Assembly: GCA_944326265.1 (NCBI GenBank)
Contig: CALVDE010000011.1
Span: forward strand, 1 to 35,479
Reading direction: 5' to 3'
Source: an uncultured Bacteroidales bacterium
Lineage (GTDB): Bacteria; Bacteroidota; Bacteroidia; Bacteroidales; UBA932
DNA length: 35,479 nucleotides
Shown: positions 7,639 to 16,045 of the stretch, piece after piece
How positions within the stretch are numbered: position 1 is the first letter of the stretch
How the letters are laid out: each line of letters begins with the position of its first letter
Made by a program: the position numbers and the translations under genes
The notes under the pieces: generated by a model
Seen by the model: the letters and a program-made list of their open reading frames with translations, nothing else
What the model was told of the DNA's origin: nothing
Databases searched by the model: none

Positions 7639-8733
7639 TCACAGTGCGACAGTACAGGATGCGCCCCAGCGGATACCGGCTGCTCCGTCCGGGTTCCACA
7701 GGCACTCCCTGGCGGTCAGTAGACGGGAGCCGACATCCACAGTCACTACTATGTAGGACAGCAGGGTCTCGTCCACGGACGAATAATCTCCCTTCATCGG
7801 AGAATCCACCCTGAAGACAGGCAGGCTGACAGTGCCGTCCACACCCGTCCAGGTGTAGAACTCATTGTAGTTCCAGTCACCGTGAAACCAGGCCTTTATC
7901 TCAGGATGCGAGGCAAGGAATCGCTCCAGTACCCGCCAGTTGTCCTTCGGTGTACGGTCTATGCTGCGTACGGAGCACATATCGGTCAGCAGGTTCTCGA
8001 ACTTATCGGCAGAATTGATATCGTGAGGTTTCCATGGATTGGTAAAATGCTTTGCATCCGCCTCCGGAGGATCGTGCGTGAAAAGCAGGACGGGAATATC
8101 CTCTCCGGCATCCACAGTACCGCTGTACCACTCCCGCATGTGCGAGTCGGGCCACATACCCATAAAGACTAAGCGTATACTGTCCGCCACAAAGGTATAG
8201 TGCGTCTTATGCACTGCGTAATCAAAATTATCCGCCGTAACCGCCGTATCCGGAGACATCATCATATCATAAATGCCCGCAGCGCTCGCGGCATCCTTAT
8301 CAGGACTCATGGGCTTCGGATAACCTATGGCGTTCGATATGTCATGATTGCCCGGAATCAGATACATCCTGTCCAGATACTCCTCCCAGTCGCGGCAGAA
8401 CTGCTTCCATGATTCCGATGCCGCCTGCACTCCATGCTGCATCCTGTTTGCGATATCGCCGGTGCATATAATAAACTCCGGCTCACCGAACACCTGTCCC
8501 TGCCCTACTCCACCGTCCAGCGGCAATGCCGTTTTCTCCAGAAGTCCGAACGAGACTATCATGGCCCTGCTGACCGAATCCGCAGGCACATCCTCTTCTC
8601 CCCGGAAATCCCGTTCCAGACCGTAATGCAGGTCGGAACAATAGACAAAACGGAGAATTTCCCCGCCCTGCGCCCACATAGAGCAGCAGAACAGGGAAAC
8701 GCTCACCAACACTAATATTAACCTCTTTACCAT
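7639..8733 (-). CDS. Exported calcineurin-like metallophosphoesterase
   Basis: A 364-residue protein with an N-terminal signal (KRLILVLVSVSLFCCSMWAQG). Calcineurin-like motifs appear in order: CSDLHYG (D-x-H, near residue 34), CTGDIA, PGNHDIS, and LFTHDPPEA. The usual last motif G-H-x-H is replaced by WFHGDWNYNEF, a variant that may alter metal binding or specificity. The substrate is unknown. It is the last gene of a porin, lamin-tail lipoprotein, phosphoesterase operon and overlaps the end of the preceding gene by 7 nt. With an OprO/P-like porin and a PHO-box-like site upstream, release of phosphate from extracytoplasmic organophosphates is the best guess. Its transcript would run straight into the solitary CRISPR repeat. 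Confidence 0.82.
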   Translation of the reverse strand: MVKRLILVLVSVSLFCCSMWAQGGEILRFVYCSDLHYGLERDFRGEEDVPADSVSRAMIVSFGLLEKTALPLDGGVGQGQVFGEPEFIICTGDIANRMQHGVQAASESWKQFCRDWEEYLDRMYLIPGNHDISNAIGYPKPMSPDKDAASAAGIYDMMMSPDTAVTADNFDYAVHKTHYTFVADSIRLVFMGMWPDSHMREWYSGTVDAGEDIPVLLFTHDPPEADAKHFTNPWKPHDINSADKFENLLTDMCSVRSIDRTPKDNWRVLERFLASHPEIKAWFHGDWNYNEFYTWTGVDGTVSLPVFRVDSPMKGDYSSVDETLLSYIVVTVDVGSRLLTARECLWNPDGAAGIRWGASCTVAL

Positions 8734-9755
8734 TCTATCTTATCGTCCTCTACTTTCTCAGCCGACGCATTGCTCTCACCTTCCGTAACGGTCATGATAT
8801 ACCAGTCACCAGTACCGTCTGTCTCGCGGGCAAACGAGCCCTTGTCCTTGCTGTCGTACATACCGTCGTCCTCACCCCAGGCCTCACCTAAAGATACGCT
8901 CAGGTTCTTAAACACATCCAGAGACGTGCCGTCCGGTGCGAAGAGCTCTATCTTCACCGACTTGTCGGCTGACAGGCCGAACTCGAACACCGGAGCCAGA
9001 CCGGGATTCTCCTCAAGGGCATCGGCCTTCTCCGACCACACCGTCAGAAATCCTTTGGCCGGCACCACAGTACCTTCGGCTGCGGTAAACGTATCCTCAT
9101 CGTCTTTTGTAAAATACACACCGGCTATGTCGATGTCCGCATCGGACGAGTTGTAAAGTTCGATGAACTTGTCATTTCCGTTCAGCTCATTGAGTCTCAA
9201 GGCCGAATAATCCACCCCGGAAGGCTGGTCATCATCAGGATTGTCCCCGTCATCGGGATCCCCGGGCCTCTCATCAGGAGTACCGCCGTTGCTGCGGCCT
9301 TTGGTACCGCCCTCGACTATCTCCCATGATGAACCACCGTCCTCTGTACGGGCATAAGTGAAGCCGTCCTCCATCTCGGGAACAGTCACGTCATCTATTA
9401 CAGAATAGTTCTCATCCAGCACCTTTATCTCATCTCCACCGCCGGATATTCCGAACTCAAACGTACCCTCCTCCAGTACCAGGAAGCCTTTGGCTGCAAT
9501 GCTTGAGCCGGAAGGGAATGTATACTCCTCATCCGTTCCCTTGCTGTCCTGCACATGATAGCCGGTAAGGTCCATCGCCTCGTCCGAAGCGTTGTACAGC
9601 TCGATCCAGTCCGTACCTCCGGAGCACACTTCGTTGACAAACAGCCCCTGTACGTCAGAGGGCTCTACACCGGGTTCCACATCGTCCTTGCACCCGGAGG
9701 CAAGTACTGCTGCGGCAAATGAAACCGCGCATAAGAAAAATGTTCTGATTCTCAT
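8727..9755 (-). CDS. Lipoprotein with two lamin-tail domains
   Basis: A 342-residue lipoprotein: the signal peptide ends in the lipobox LASGC (Cys about residue 22). Two lamin-tail (LTD) Ig-like domains are visible, one from FVNEVCSGGTDWIELYNAS (about 39-140) and one from LNELNGNDKFIELYNSS (about 187-300). They are joined by an Asp/Pro/Gly-rich linker (about 155-180). Bacterial LTDs often accompany secreted nucleases and phosphatases and are thought to act as DNA- or surface-binding modules. No catalytic domain is present. It overlaps the downstream phosphoesterase and probably works with it at the cell surface; that role is inferred. Confidence 0.8.
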   Translation of the reverse strand: MRIRTFFLCAVSFAAAVLASGCKDDVEPGVEPSDVQGLFVNEVCSGGTDWIELYNASDEAMDLTGYHVQDSKGTDEEYTFPSGSSIAAKGFLVLEEGTFEFGISGGGDEIKVLDENYSVIDDVTVPEMEDGFTYARTEDGGSSWEIVEGGTKGRSNGGTPDERPGDPDDGDNPDDDQPSGVDYSALRLNELNGNDKFIELYNSSDADIDIAGVYFTKDDEDTFTAAEGTVVPAKGFLTVWSEKADALEENPGLAPVFEFGLSADKSVKIELFAPDGTSLDVFKNLSVSLGEAWGEDDGMYDSKDKGSFARETDGTGDWYIMTVTEGESNASAEKVEDDKIEW

Positions 9756-9788
9756 ATCCTGAATGTTTTAATTGTTTTCTGTCCGTGC

Positions 9789-11186
9789 TTAGAATGACAC
9801 CATAAGTCTGAGCTGAAGTACATGAAAGTCTATACCGCCGGGACGGGCCTCGCTGAGGGCCTTGTTGCCGGAAGGAGTATTGACAGTTATCTGTCCCTTG
9901 GAGTCAGCGTACTTGTCATTGTCCATGAAGAGGTAATTGAGACCGATCAGCACATTGCTCACAGGATACCAGTTCAGGTTCGCGCTGTAGGAGTAGGCGC
10001 TGCCGCCCGTTATAGGCGAGGACATATCATGAAAATCGTTCAGGTTCAGATGACTGACTCTTGCACTCAGCTCCAGGTTGCCGCCCCTGCGGTTGACCTT
10101 CACACCGCCGAACTCGGCATCCTCCGGACTGTAGTGTCTCTGCTCTCCTATTATCATATACGAGGCGGTGGCGTACCATCCCATGAACTCGGCGTTCTTA
10201 AGAGGCTCATGCGCCTGACCGTTCTTCTTGTATCTGCTCAGGTCCGTAAATAGATACTCTCCGTACATGAGCAGCTTGTCCCACCTGAAAGCCAGCTCGA
10301 CTCCGTATGTAGTGTAATGGTTCACATTGCCGACTTCCGCCTGTACGAAACGCCTGCGGTCGGTCCGGCTCTCCGGGAATGTCCTGAAAAGGGCGATCCG
10401 GTCCTCCTCTCCGCCGGCATCAGGTCTGCGCCAGCTGGCATAGCCGCCTATATGCAGCGTAATATCGTCGTTATTTATAATAGGAACCGCTACCCTGCCG
10501 GTAAATCCGTAACCGTCGCTGCCCCTGTTGCGCTCCTTCTGAATCAGGTCCACCTGCTGTCCGAAGACACCGCCGGAGACCCACCAGTACTTGCCCCACC
10601 AGGTCACCGCCACTCCCAGACGGCGGCCGCCGGCCAGGGCATCCACCACCATAGGACGCTCATTGGCCATGATATAGCGCGAGCTGGTCACCCTTTCCAT
10701 ACTCATCGGCTCCTTGAAATGGCCGGCCTGAATGGAAAGATGCTCGCTGAACTTATACCCGAGATACATGTCCTTTATCTCCACTTCATTGTAGGCGAAA
10801 TCAAGGTCAAACTCGGCGAACCACCTGTCGTAAAGCTCTGCCTTGATGGCGAAACGGGCCCTGCGGATACTCACCCCGTTGCTGAAACGGAACACTCCGT
10901 CGTCCTCCTCCAGGTCCTTATTGACCTTGGACACAAGTCCGTCCACCGGCTCCGTCGGGAAATAAAACGATGCATCGGTGTAGATACGGTTGTCCAGCCA
11001 CAGATGGAACTTGCCGTCCCTGGACCTGACGTTGAACTTGCCGTCCTTGAAATACACACTTGCTTTTGACTCATTGCCGTCCGATGACATACTTACCGAA
11101 TCCCTCGTCTGCCCGGAGACCGGGACAGACAGGCTCAGGAGAGCTGCGGCTGATGCGGCGAGCGCCGCTGTCAATTTCCTATACAT
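9789..11186 (-). CDS. OprO/OprP-type outer-membrane porin
   Basis: A 465-residue beta-barrel protein with a signal peptide (about 1-25, ending VSGQT). The opening segment FNVRSRDGKFHLWLDNRIYTDASFYFP is the plug/first-strand region typical of phosphate-selective porins O and P. Alternating strands with aromatic girdles follow (e.g. YDRWFAEFDLDFAYNEVEIKDMYLGYKF), and the chain ends in MVSF, the terminal Phe expected of a barrel. Family members carry anions, often phosphate or polyphosphate. It is the first gene of its operon, 33 nt before the lamin-tail gene, and has a dedicated promoter with PHO-box-like repeats. Phosphate specificity is inferred from family and context. Confidence 0.85.
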   Translation of the reverse strand: MYRKLTAALAASAAALLSLSVPVSGQTRDSVSMSSDGNESKASVYFKDGKFNVRSRDGKFHLWLDNRIYTDASFYFPTEPVDGLVSKVNKDLEEDDGVFRFSNGVSIRRARFAIKAELYDRWFAEFDLDFAYNEVEIKDMYLGYKFSEHLSIQAGHFKEPMSMERVTSSRYIMANERPMVVDALAGGRRLGVAVTWWGKYWWVSGGVFGQQVDLIQKERNRGSDGYGFTGRVAVPIINNDDITLHIGGYASWRRPDAGGEEDRIALFRTFPESRTDRRRFVQAEVGNVNHYTTYGVELAFRWDKLLMYGEYLFTDLSRYKKNGQAHEPLKNAEFMGWYATASYMIIGEQRHYSPEDAEFGGVKVNRRGGNLELSARVSHLNLNDFHDMSSPITGGSAYSYSANLNWYPVSNVLIGLNYLFMDNDKYADSKGQITVNTPSGNKALSEARPGGIDFHVLQLRLMVSF

Positions 11187-11207
11187 ACCTGTATCTGTTT
11201 ACGGCCG

Positions 11208-11215
11208 CAAAACTA
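11208..11215 (-). promoter_or_regulatory. -7 box of the porin operon
   Basis: Minus strand TAGTTTTG matches TAnnTTTG. No good -33 box is present; that region is taken by the tandem repeats at 11226-11265, as in activator-dependent promoters. The distance to the porin ATG is 22 nt. Confidence 0.55.
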
Positions 11216-11225
11216 CCGCAGCGAT

Positions 11226-11265
11226 ATTTCACTTTTATGTCATTTCCTTGTCATGTATGTTTCAT
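11226..11265. promoter_or_regulatory. PHO-box-like tandem repeats upstream of the porin operon
   Basis: Four 7-bp units on the plus strand at exact 11-bp steps: ATTTCAC (11226), ATGTCAT (11237), TTGTCAT (11248) and GTTTCAT (11259), each followed by a 4-bp spacer. The 7+4 layout and TGTCAT core are those of the PhoB box. The block ends 10 bp from the -7 box at 11208-11215, the spacing PhoB uses. The units point away from the porin gene, opposite to the classical E. coli arrangement, so another OmpR-family regulator is possible. Confidence 0.6.
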
Positions 11266-11291
11266 CTTTATCGGTAAAAACAATTACCAGT

Positions 11292-11339
11292 CGAAGGTGA
11301 ATTCTAAGTTAAATCCAATTTTTTAAGAATTCACCCTCG
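11292..11339. repeat. Inverted repeat downstream of the beta-propeller gene
   Basis: GGTGAATTCT (11296-11305) and AGAATTCACC (11326-11335) pair perfectly, extended by three more pairs after one mismatch. The loop is A/T-rich. It may end the minus-strand transcript from 11387, although no clean T-run follows directly. Confidence 0.5.
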
Positions 11340-11386
11340 CGCTATGTATGTCTTCAAGTGGAAAAGCCGGAGAAAGATGACAGAGC

Positions 11387-12565
11387 CTATCTCTTAAGGC
11401 GGCCCAGCATCAGAATGTCATTGTCTTCGTCAGAAAGATCCGAAAGAATCTCAGATGCCTGCTCCGCTGCCCTGCCGGTCAAAAGTCCGTTGTCAAGAGC
11501 ACTGCGGGCTGCTTCGCGGAACTCATCCGGACTGATCAAGTTTATCAGATATCCGTTTCTGAATGACAGCACTCCCTCTATGTCCAGAAAATCATTGTGC
11601 ATGGAGGTCGATCCATACCTCAACGCCTTCCCTGTCCTCAGATCGGTAAGAATGCATCCCTGAGACTCACTGACAATCACCCCTGGGAAAAGTTCCTCAC
11701 CGCGACCGAAAACCGTGCTTAGCACCTTTCCCGGCAGAAGGCTGTGCATCATGGAGGTCCCGTCCTTGAAGGACTTCAAATCTACCGTAAACAATGGTAT
11801 CAGCTCCCTGTCCCGCAACAAATACAGTGTGTCCGGATAATTCCCGTCAGACTTCAGACTGAACTCCAAGGCTCCGTCCACATTGCAGTCCGAACTGATG
11901 TTAGTATTGGCCGGTGAGGATGAACGCCATCGGCCGGTCCGAGGTATCTCCCACAATACATTGCCCTCCAGATCCTGCTCCCACACAAAAGCAGCGGTGC
12001 TGTCATCGTCATACGGTATGGATGCAACCGCTATGCTCTTCCCTTCCTTGTCTATGGAAAACACAGCCTCCGGCAACATATAAAACTCATCCATGTCGTA
12101 AGCCATAGGGACCTCCCCGACATGAATGCCTGTAAACACATCATAAATGTCTATCAGGCCGGACTTGCTCCTTATCCACACTTTGTCCCCCTTATCATCC
12201 AACGCTACCTGAAATGTCGACTGGTACTCGCCCGGACCGCGTCCGATATGCCCCATGCACGCTATCAGTTTCCCTGTGGAACGGTCAAATACCCTTACAG
12301 GCAATTTAGCACTGTAGCCGAAGTCCACCCGCGCGACATATTTGTCCGAGATGACACAGTCCCCTATTCCGTAAGCCACGACAGTGTCGCTGTCCAATGC
12401 GATGAACTCCACTTCCGAGACCAGATCGGAGCAAAGCAAGGTGCCGCCGTCAGCGACATCTCCGTTCCGTAGGGTGACAATCTCATCCTGCCTGTTACAC
12501 GACATTGCCGTCATGACCGCTACTGTCATGACAAGAAGATTGAACAAAAATGACTGCGCTTTCAT
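11387..12565 (-). CDS. 6-bladed beta-propeller lipoprotein
   Basis: A 392-residue protein with a signal peptide ending in lipobox TAMSC (Cys about 23). The body repeats propeller-type segments (YVARVDFG..LPVRVFDRSTGKLIACMGHIGRGPGEY, VWIRSKSGLIDIYDVFTG, FVWEQDLEGNVLWEIPRTGRW). The GRGPGEY signature is characteristic of the large Bacteroidota family of 6-bladed propeller lipoproteins, which often sit beside bacteriocin-type peptide or exopolysaccharide genes. No such partner is present here. It begins 24 nt after the prfA stop and could be read from the prfA promoter. Function is unknown. Confidence 0.78.
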   Translation of the reverse strand: MKAQSFLFNLLVMTVAVMTAMSCNRQDEIVTLRNGDVADGGTLLCSDLVSEVEFIALDSDTVVAYGIGDCVISDKYVARVDFGYSAKLPVRVFDRSTGKLIACMGHIGRGPGEYQSTFQVALDDKGDKVWIRSKSGLIDIYDVFTGIHVGEVPMAYDMDEFYMLPEAVFSIDKEGKSIAVASIPYDDDSTAAFVWEQDLEGNVLWEIPRTGRWRSSSPANTNISSDCNVDGALEFSLKSDGNYPDTLYLLRDRELIPLFTVDLKSFKDGTSMMHSLLPGKVLSTVFGRGEELFPGVIVSESQGCILTDLRTGKALRYGSTSMHNDFLDIEGVLSFRNGYLINLISPDEFREAARSALDNGLLTGRAAEQASEILSDLSDEDNDILMLGRLKR

Positions 12566-12589
12566 ATTGTTGCCTTTAACCGTAAGTGA

Positions 12590-13672
12590 CTATTCGGCGG
12601 ACTTCAGACGCTCTGCGTTCTCGGCTATGGTCAGCTGGTCAATGACCTCCTGGATGTCACCGTCCATGAAGACGGGCAGATTGTACATCGTATAGTTGAT
12701 GCGGTGGTCGGTCACGCGGGACTGCGGATAGTTGTAGGTGCGGATCTTCGCCGAGCGGTCACCGGTGGAGACCATGGTCTTGCGCTTCTTGGACATCTCG
12801 TTGAGATACTTCTCGTACTCCATGTTGTAGATACGGGTACGCAGCTCTGCGAGGGCCTTGTCGAAGTTCTTGAGCTGGGACTTCTCGTCCTGGCACTGCA
12901 CTACGATGCCGGTGGGGATGTGGGTCAGACGGATGGCCGAGTAAGTGGTGTTCACGGACTGGCCGCCGGGACCTGACGAGCAGAAGGTATCCTTGCGTAT
13001 ATCGTTCATGTTGATCTCCACGTCGAACTCGTCGGCCTCGGGCAGCACGACCACCGAAGCGGCTGAGGTATGCACCCTGCCCTGAGTCTCGGTCTGGGGC
13101 ACACGCTGCACGCGGTGCACTCCGCTCTCATACTTCAGCGTACCGTAGACACCCTGGCCGGACACCTTGAAGATGACTTCCTTGTATCCGCCGGCAGCAC
13201 CCTCGGACTGACTGTTGATCTCTAGCTTCCAGCCCTTGCGCTCGCAGTACTTGGCATACATGCGGAAGAGGTCTCCTGCAAAGATGGCCGCCTCGTCGCC
13301 GCCTGTACCGCCACGGATCTCCACGATGGCGTTCTTCTCGTCCTGAGGGTCCTTGGGAATGAGCAGGAGCTTAATCTCCTCCTCCATTTCCGGAAGCTGC
13401 CCCTCGATGGAGGACACCTCCTCCTTGGCCAGCTCGCGCAGATCCTCGTCTTTCTCCTTGGCCAGGATATCCTTGGCTCCTTCCAGGTCGCCGACCATCT
13501 TGACGTACTTGTCGCCGGCAGCCACGATAGGCTCCAGTTCCTTGTACTCGCGGTTGAGCTGGATGTATTTCTTCATGTCGGACATTACTCCGGGGTCTGA
13601 AAGCTGGGCTGAGAGACTCTCGTATTTCTTCTTCAGTTCCTGTAATTTCTCTGCTAAAGGATATTCACTCAT
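12590..13672 (-). CDS. prfA: Peptide chain release factor 1 (RF1)
   Basis: A 360-residue class I release factor, which recognises UAA and UAG in the ribosomal A site and triggers peptide release. The catalytic GGQ lies in SSGPGGQSVNTTYSAIRLTH; upstream is the RF1-type core (AIVEIRGGTGGDEAAIFAGDL). Length and domain order are normal: N-terminal coiled helices, then recognition domain, then GGQ domain. The gene itself ends in TAG (12590-12592), one of the codons RF1 reads. A -7 box lies at 13694-13701. The presence of a normal RF1 argues against reassigned UAG as an explanation of the cas9 stop. Confidence 0.97.
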   Translation of the reverse strand: MSEYPLAEKLQELKKKYESLSAQLSDPGVMSDMKKYIQLNREYKELEPIVAAGDKYVKMVGDLEGAKDILAKEKDEDLRELAKEEVSSIEGQLPEMEEEIKLLLIPKDPQDEKNAIVEIRGGTGGDEAAIFAGDLFRMYAKYCERKGWKLEINSQSEGAAGGYKEVIFKVSGQGVYGTLKYESGVHRVQRVPQTETQGRVHTSAASVVVLPEADEFDVEINMNDIRKDTFCSSGPGGQSVNTTYSAIRLTHIPTGIVVQCQDEKSQLKNFDKALAELRTRIYNMEYEKYLNEMSKKRKTMVSTGDRSAKIRTYNYPQSRVTDHRINYTMYNLPVFMDGDIQEVIDQLTIAENAERLKSAE

Positions 13673-13693
13673 ATACTGATTTCAATTGACTCG

Positions 13694-13701
13694 CAAAGAT
13701 A
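13694..13701 (-). promoter_or_regulatory. -7 box of prfA
   Basis: Minus strand TATCTTTG, a full match to TAnnTTTG, 21 nt before the prfA ATG. It lies just downstream of the hydrogenase operon terminator, so prfA is a separate unit. Confidence 0.6.
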
Positions 13702-13715
13702 CAATAAAATGCCGA

Positions 13716-13751
13716 AATAAAAAGGGCGGGTCCGCCGAAACGGATCCGCCC
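13716..13751 (-). terminator. Terminator of the hydrogenase operon
   Basis: On the minus strand, GGGCGGATCCG (13751-13741), a 6-nt loop, CGGACCCGCCC (13734-13724), then TTTTTATTT. This 11-bp stem (one G-T pair) plus T-run is a strong intrinsic terminator. Confidence 0.88.
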
Positions 13752-13778
13752 CACCTTATCTCCTTCTGTGTAAAAACG

Positions 13779-14255
13779 TCATTCGTACTGGGCGAGGATG
13801 CCCTTTATCTGCTTGGGTTCCAGACGGCCGTAGACCTTCTCATCCACGAGCATCACGGGAGCCAGACCGCAGGCACCTACGCAGCGCAGGCACTCCAGGG
13901 AGAATTTTCCGTCTGGGGTAACTCCGCCCACATCGATCTTAAGTTCCTTCTTGATCTCCTCCAGCACACCCTCGGCTCCGCGGACATAGCAGGCCGTACC
14001 CATGCACACTGAGATGGAGTGGCGGCCCTTGGGCTGCATGGTGAAGAAGGAATAGAAGGTAACCACACCGTAGACCTTGGCCACCGGGATGTGGAGGCAG
14101 CGGGCTATCTCGCGCTGCACCTCCTCGGGCAGATAGCCGAAGTGTCCCTGGGTCTTGTGCAGGACGTTGATCAGCTCACCGGGGGAGTTGTGGAACTCGG
14201 CGCAGATCTCGGCGATCTTGTCTTTCTGACATTTGTTCAATTCTATCTTGTCCAT
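13779..14255 (-). CDS. hydC: NADH-dependent [FeFe] hydrogenase, NuoE-like subunit HydC/HndA
   Basis: A 158-residue thioredoxin-like [2Fe-2S] protein of the NuoE family. The four cluster cysteines are in CMGTACYVRG and CLRCVGACG (C-x4-C ... C-x3-C). In trimeric hydrogenases this subunit pairs with the NuoF-like HydB and takes part in electron exchange with NAD(H). Length is normal. It is the last gene of the operon, 18 nt after hydA and just before a strong terminator. The NuoF-type neighbour with extra ferredoxin domains and the [FeFe] catalytic subunit make a complex I role unlikely. Confidence 0.9.
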   Translation of the reverse strand: MDKIELNKCQKDKIAEICAEFHNSPGELINVLHKTQGHFGYLPEEVQREIARCLHIPVAKVYGVVTFYSFFTMQPKGRHSISVCMGTACYVRGAEGVLEEIKKELKIDVGGVTPDGKFSLECLRCVGACGLAPVMLVDEKVYGRLEPKQIKGILAQYE

Positions 14256-14273
14256 AACTGATGTCTCTAAGAA

Positions 14274-16034
14274 TTAATCGTGTTTGTCGAAATAGTGAGT
14301 ATGCAGCAGATGATGCGCCTTCTCGCTCAGAGGCTTGCCGAGGAACTCCTCGTACAGCTTGATGATGTAGGGATTCTCGTGCGACTTGCGGAGAGCCTTG
14401 CCGGCATCCTCGCGGTAGATGGCATCCATACGGGCCTTGATCACGCTGCTGTCCCCGTGATGGAAGGGCTGGCCGGCACCGCCGATACAGCCGCCGGGGC
14501 AGGCCATGATCTCGATTGCGTGGAAGTTGTACATGCCGGCGCGGATACCGTCAAGCAGCTTGCGGGCATTGCCTAGGGTGTGGGCTATGCCGATGTTCAC
14601 GGACAGGCCGTTGAAGTCGATCGTGGCATGACGGATGCCCTCGAGTCCCCTGAGTTCATTGAAGTCGATACGGTCCAGCTTCTTGCCGGTGTAGAGCTCG
14701 TAGGCAGTACGCACGGCGGCCTCGATCACGCCTCCGGTGGCTCCGAAGATGACAGCCGCACCCGTGGACTCACCCAGAGGAGCATCAAAGTCCTCGTCTG
14801 GCAGCGAGAGGAAGTCGATGTTGGCCGACTTGATCAGCGATGCCAGCTCGCGGGTGGAGATGGAGTAATCCACGTCGGGGTTGCCGTCCACCTTGAACTC
14901 GTCTCTCTGGCATTCATACTTCTTGGCCAGGCAGGGCATCACGGACACTACCACCAGGTCCTTGCGGTCCACTCCTATCTTCTCGGCAAAATAGCTCTTG
15001 GCAATGGCTCCGAACATCTGCTGGGGCGACTTCGCGGAGGAAGGCACGTCCAGCATGTCGGGATAGTTGTGCTCGAAGAAATTGACCCAAGCGGGGCAGC
15101 AGGAGGTCAGGATCGGGAGCTTCACGCTCTTGTCGCCCTGGAGATAACGTCCGAGGCGGTCGAGCAGCTCGGAACCCTCCTCCATGATGGTGAGGTCGGC
15201 GGCGAAGTCAGTATCGAATACCTCGTCGAAGCCGAGGCGGCGCAGGGCTGCCACCATCTTGCCTGTAACCAGGGTACCGGGCTCCATGCCGAACTCCTCT
15301 CCGAGGGCGGCGCGTACTGCGGGCGCTGTCTGCACGATGACCTTCTTGGTAGGGTCCATCAGGGCCTGAATAATCTTTCCGGTATTGTCCACCTCGGTCA
15401 GGGCTCCGGTGGGGCAGACTGCGACGCACTGGCCGCAGAAGGTACAGTTGCTGTCCACCAGCCTCTGCTCGAAGGCGGGAGCGACCACAGCCATGAAGCC
15501 ACGGTTTACGGCACTCAGGGCACCCACGCTCTGCACGTCGTTGCACATGGTCTCGCAGCGGCGGCACATCACGCACTTGTCCATATCCCTCTTGAGGGAA
15601 GGCGAGGTGTCTTTCTTATATGTCGATACAGCCGCATTCTCCACGGAATGTATCTCCCTTATGCCCAGACGGGCGGCCAGGTCCTGCAGTTCGCAGCGGC
15701 CGTTCTTGGGGCAGACCAGGCAGTCCTTGGGATGATCCGAAAGAATCAGCTCGAGGACGGTCCTGCGGGCATTGATGACTCTCATAGTGTGGGTGTGCAC
15801 CACCATTCCGGGGGTGCAGACCGTCGAGCAGGAGGGGGCCAGGTTCCTGCGGCCCTCGACCTCCACCACGCAGATGCGGCAGCCGCCCGGACGGTTCTCT
15901 ACTCCGAGGTTATCCAGTTTCATGTAGCAGAGAGCCGGGATGTCTATTCCCATCTGCCTGGCAGCCTGGAATATCGTCGTCCCGTTTTCAACCTCGACCT
16001 CTCTGTTGTCTATAGTAAGTTTAATTTTATCCAT
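14274..16034 (-). CDS. hydA: [FeFe] hydrogenase catalytic subunit HydA/HndD
   Basis: A 586-residue catalytic subunit that interconverts protons and H2, here coupled to NAD(H) and probably ferredoxin. The N-terminal [2Fe-2S] domain has C36, C52, C55 and C69. A His-Cys3 [4Fe-4S] segment (HPKDCLVCPKNGRC) and two ferredoxin-type clusters (CVMCRRCETMC, CTFCGQCVAVCPTGAL) follow. All three H-cluster motifs are intact: TSCCPAWVNFF, MPCLAKKYECQRDE and CPGGCIGGAGQP, then the small-subunit-like tail. The partners HydB and HydC flank it, the arrangement of trimeric, often electron-bifurcating, group A hydrogenases. The maturases HydEFG are not in the window. Confidence 0.95.
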   Translation of the reverse strand: MDKIKLTIDNREVEVENGTTIFQAARQMGIDIPALCYMKLDNLGVENRPGGCRICVVEVEGRRNLAPSCSTVCTPGMVVHTHTMRVINARRTVLELILSDHPKDCLVCPKNGRCELQDLAARLGIREIHSVENAAVSTYKKDTSPSLKRDMDKCVMCRRCETMCNDVQSVGALSAVNRGFMAVVAPAFEQRLVDSNCTFCGQCVAVCPTGALTEVDNTGKIIQALMDPTKKVIVQTAPAVRAALGEEFGMEPGTLVTGKMVAALRRLGFDEVFDTDFAADLTIMEEGSELLDRLGRYLQGDKSVKLPILTSCCPAWVNFFEHNYPDMLDVPSSAKSPQQMFGAIAKSYFAEKIGVDRKDLVVVSVMPCLAKKYECQRDEFKVDGNPDVDYSISTRELASLIKSANIDFLSLPDEDFDAPLGESTGAAVIFGATGGVIEAAVRTAYELYTGKKLDRIDFNELRGLEGIRHATIDFNGLSVNIGIAHTLGNARKLLDGIRAGMYNFHAIEIMACPGGCIGGAGQPFHHGDSSVIKARMDAIYREDAGKALRKSHENPYIIKLYEEFLGKPLSEKAHHLLHTHYFDKHD

Positions 16035-16045
16035 CTCAGTTACGA

